Below are positions 13,041 to 13,062 of a DNA stretch of 13,062 bases, piece after piece (the stretch's first letter is position 1; every line of letters begins with the position of its first letter). Source of the DNA: JBQCHF01 sp051954955 (GTDB taxonomy: Bacteria; Actinomycetota; Actinomycetes; Motilibacterales; Motilibacteraceae); assembly GCA_051954955.1 (NCBI GenBank), contig JBQCHF010000065.1, forward strand, positions 1-13,062, read 5' to 3'. The notes beneath the pieces were generated by a model. That model saw only the letters and a program-made list of their open reading frames with translations, was not told where the DNA came from and did not search any database. The position numbers and the translations under genes are program-made.

Positions 13041-13062
13041 TCCCGACCGCTACTTGTCGGGA
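13041..13062. repeat. Inverted repeat at the window edge
   Basis: TCCCGAC (13041-13047) and GTCGGGA (13056-13062) are perfect seven-base arms around CGCTACTT. The repeat may continue beyond the window. It could be a terminator stem or an operator for the HAD/GrdB-like operon. The remaining bases 12845-13040 contain no supported gene. Confidence 0.45.

Noticed and set aside
13041..13062. Hairpin with CTA in its loop, considered as an anticodon arm of a UAG-reading tRNA-Sec
   Set aside because: The loop has eight bases, no T before the CTA, and no acceptor, D or T arms can be drawn in the surrounding sequence. It is kept only as an inverted repeat.

Overview
The window is high-GC DNA with GTG starts, four-base gene overlaps and almost only TGA stops, which points to an actinobacterium. 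Two genes carry an in-frame TAG exactly where their protein families place a redox selenocysteine or cysteine. UAG-decoded selenocysteine has been reported in Geodermatophilus and Blastococcus (Mukai, Söll and co-workers, 2016, recalled from memory), so I infer a member of the Geodermatophilaceae. No rRNA, tRNA or CRISPR array is visible.

Layout. 1-102: the first codons of an IS1595-type transposase, cut by the window edge. 266-1453: a PAS/SpoIIE-type phosphatase on the minus strand, followed by about 560 bases without a supported gene. 2015-5407: a sulfur-handling locus in which an ArsR-rhodanese regulator is divergent from an MBL-rhodanese protein that is translationally coupled to an MFS transporter. 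5512-7216: small genes (a TfoX-N protein, an SRPBCC remnant, a CxxC...CxxC protein and an NTF2-like protein). 7217-8822: a MerR regulator divergent from a small thioredoxin-fold protein, then a rhodanese-CBS gene interrupted by TAG at 8331-8333. 8984-11218: a CsoR-led operon (csoR, a 62-codon ORF, a truncated permease fused to DUF427, and an AhpD-like protein), each gene overlapping the next by four bases. 11226-12844: a minus-strand pair made of a HAD-superfamily protein and a glycine/betaine/sarcosine-reductase B-like protein that also contains an internal TAG (11481-11483).

Main result. The two internal TAG codons are best read as selenocysteine. In both genes the frame stays open and conserved on the far side. 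The GrdB-like gene has TAG at the Sec position of its family's UxxCH motif. Each TAG is followed within 5-10 bases by a hairpin with G in the first two loop positions, resembling a bacterial SECIS; the GrdB-like loop reads GGUCG. A standard gene caller would split or truncate both genes.

Function. Three regulator families that sense metals or thiol/persulfide chemistry (ArsR-rhodanese, MerR, CsoR) each sit next to rhodanese, thioredoxin-fold, AhpD or permease genes. The window therefore looks like an accessory region for sulfur, selenium and metal stress. The individual substrates cannot be read from the sequence. The transposase end, the SRPBCC remnant and the permease-DUF427 fusion show that the region has been rearranged.
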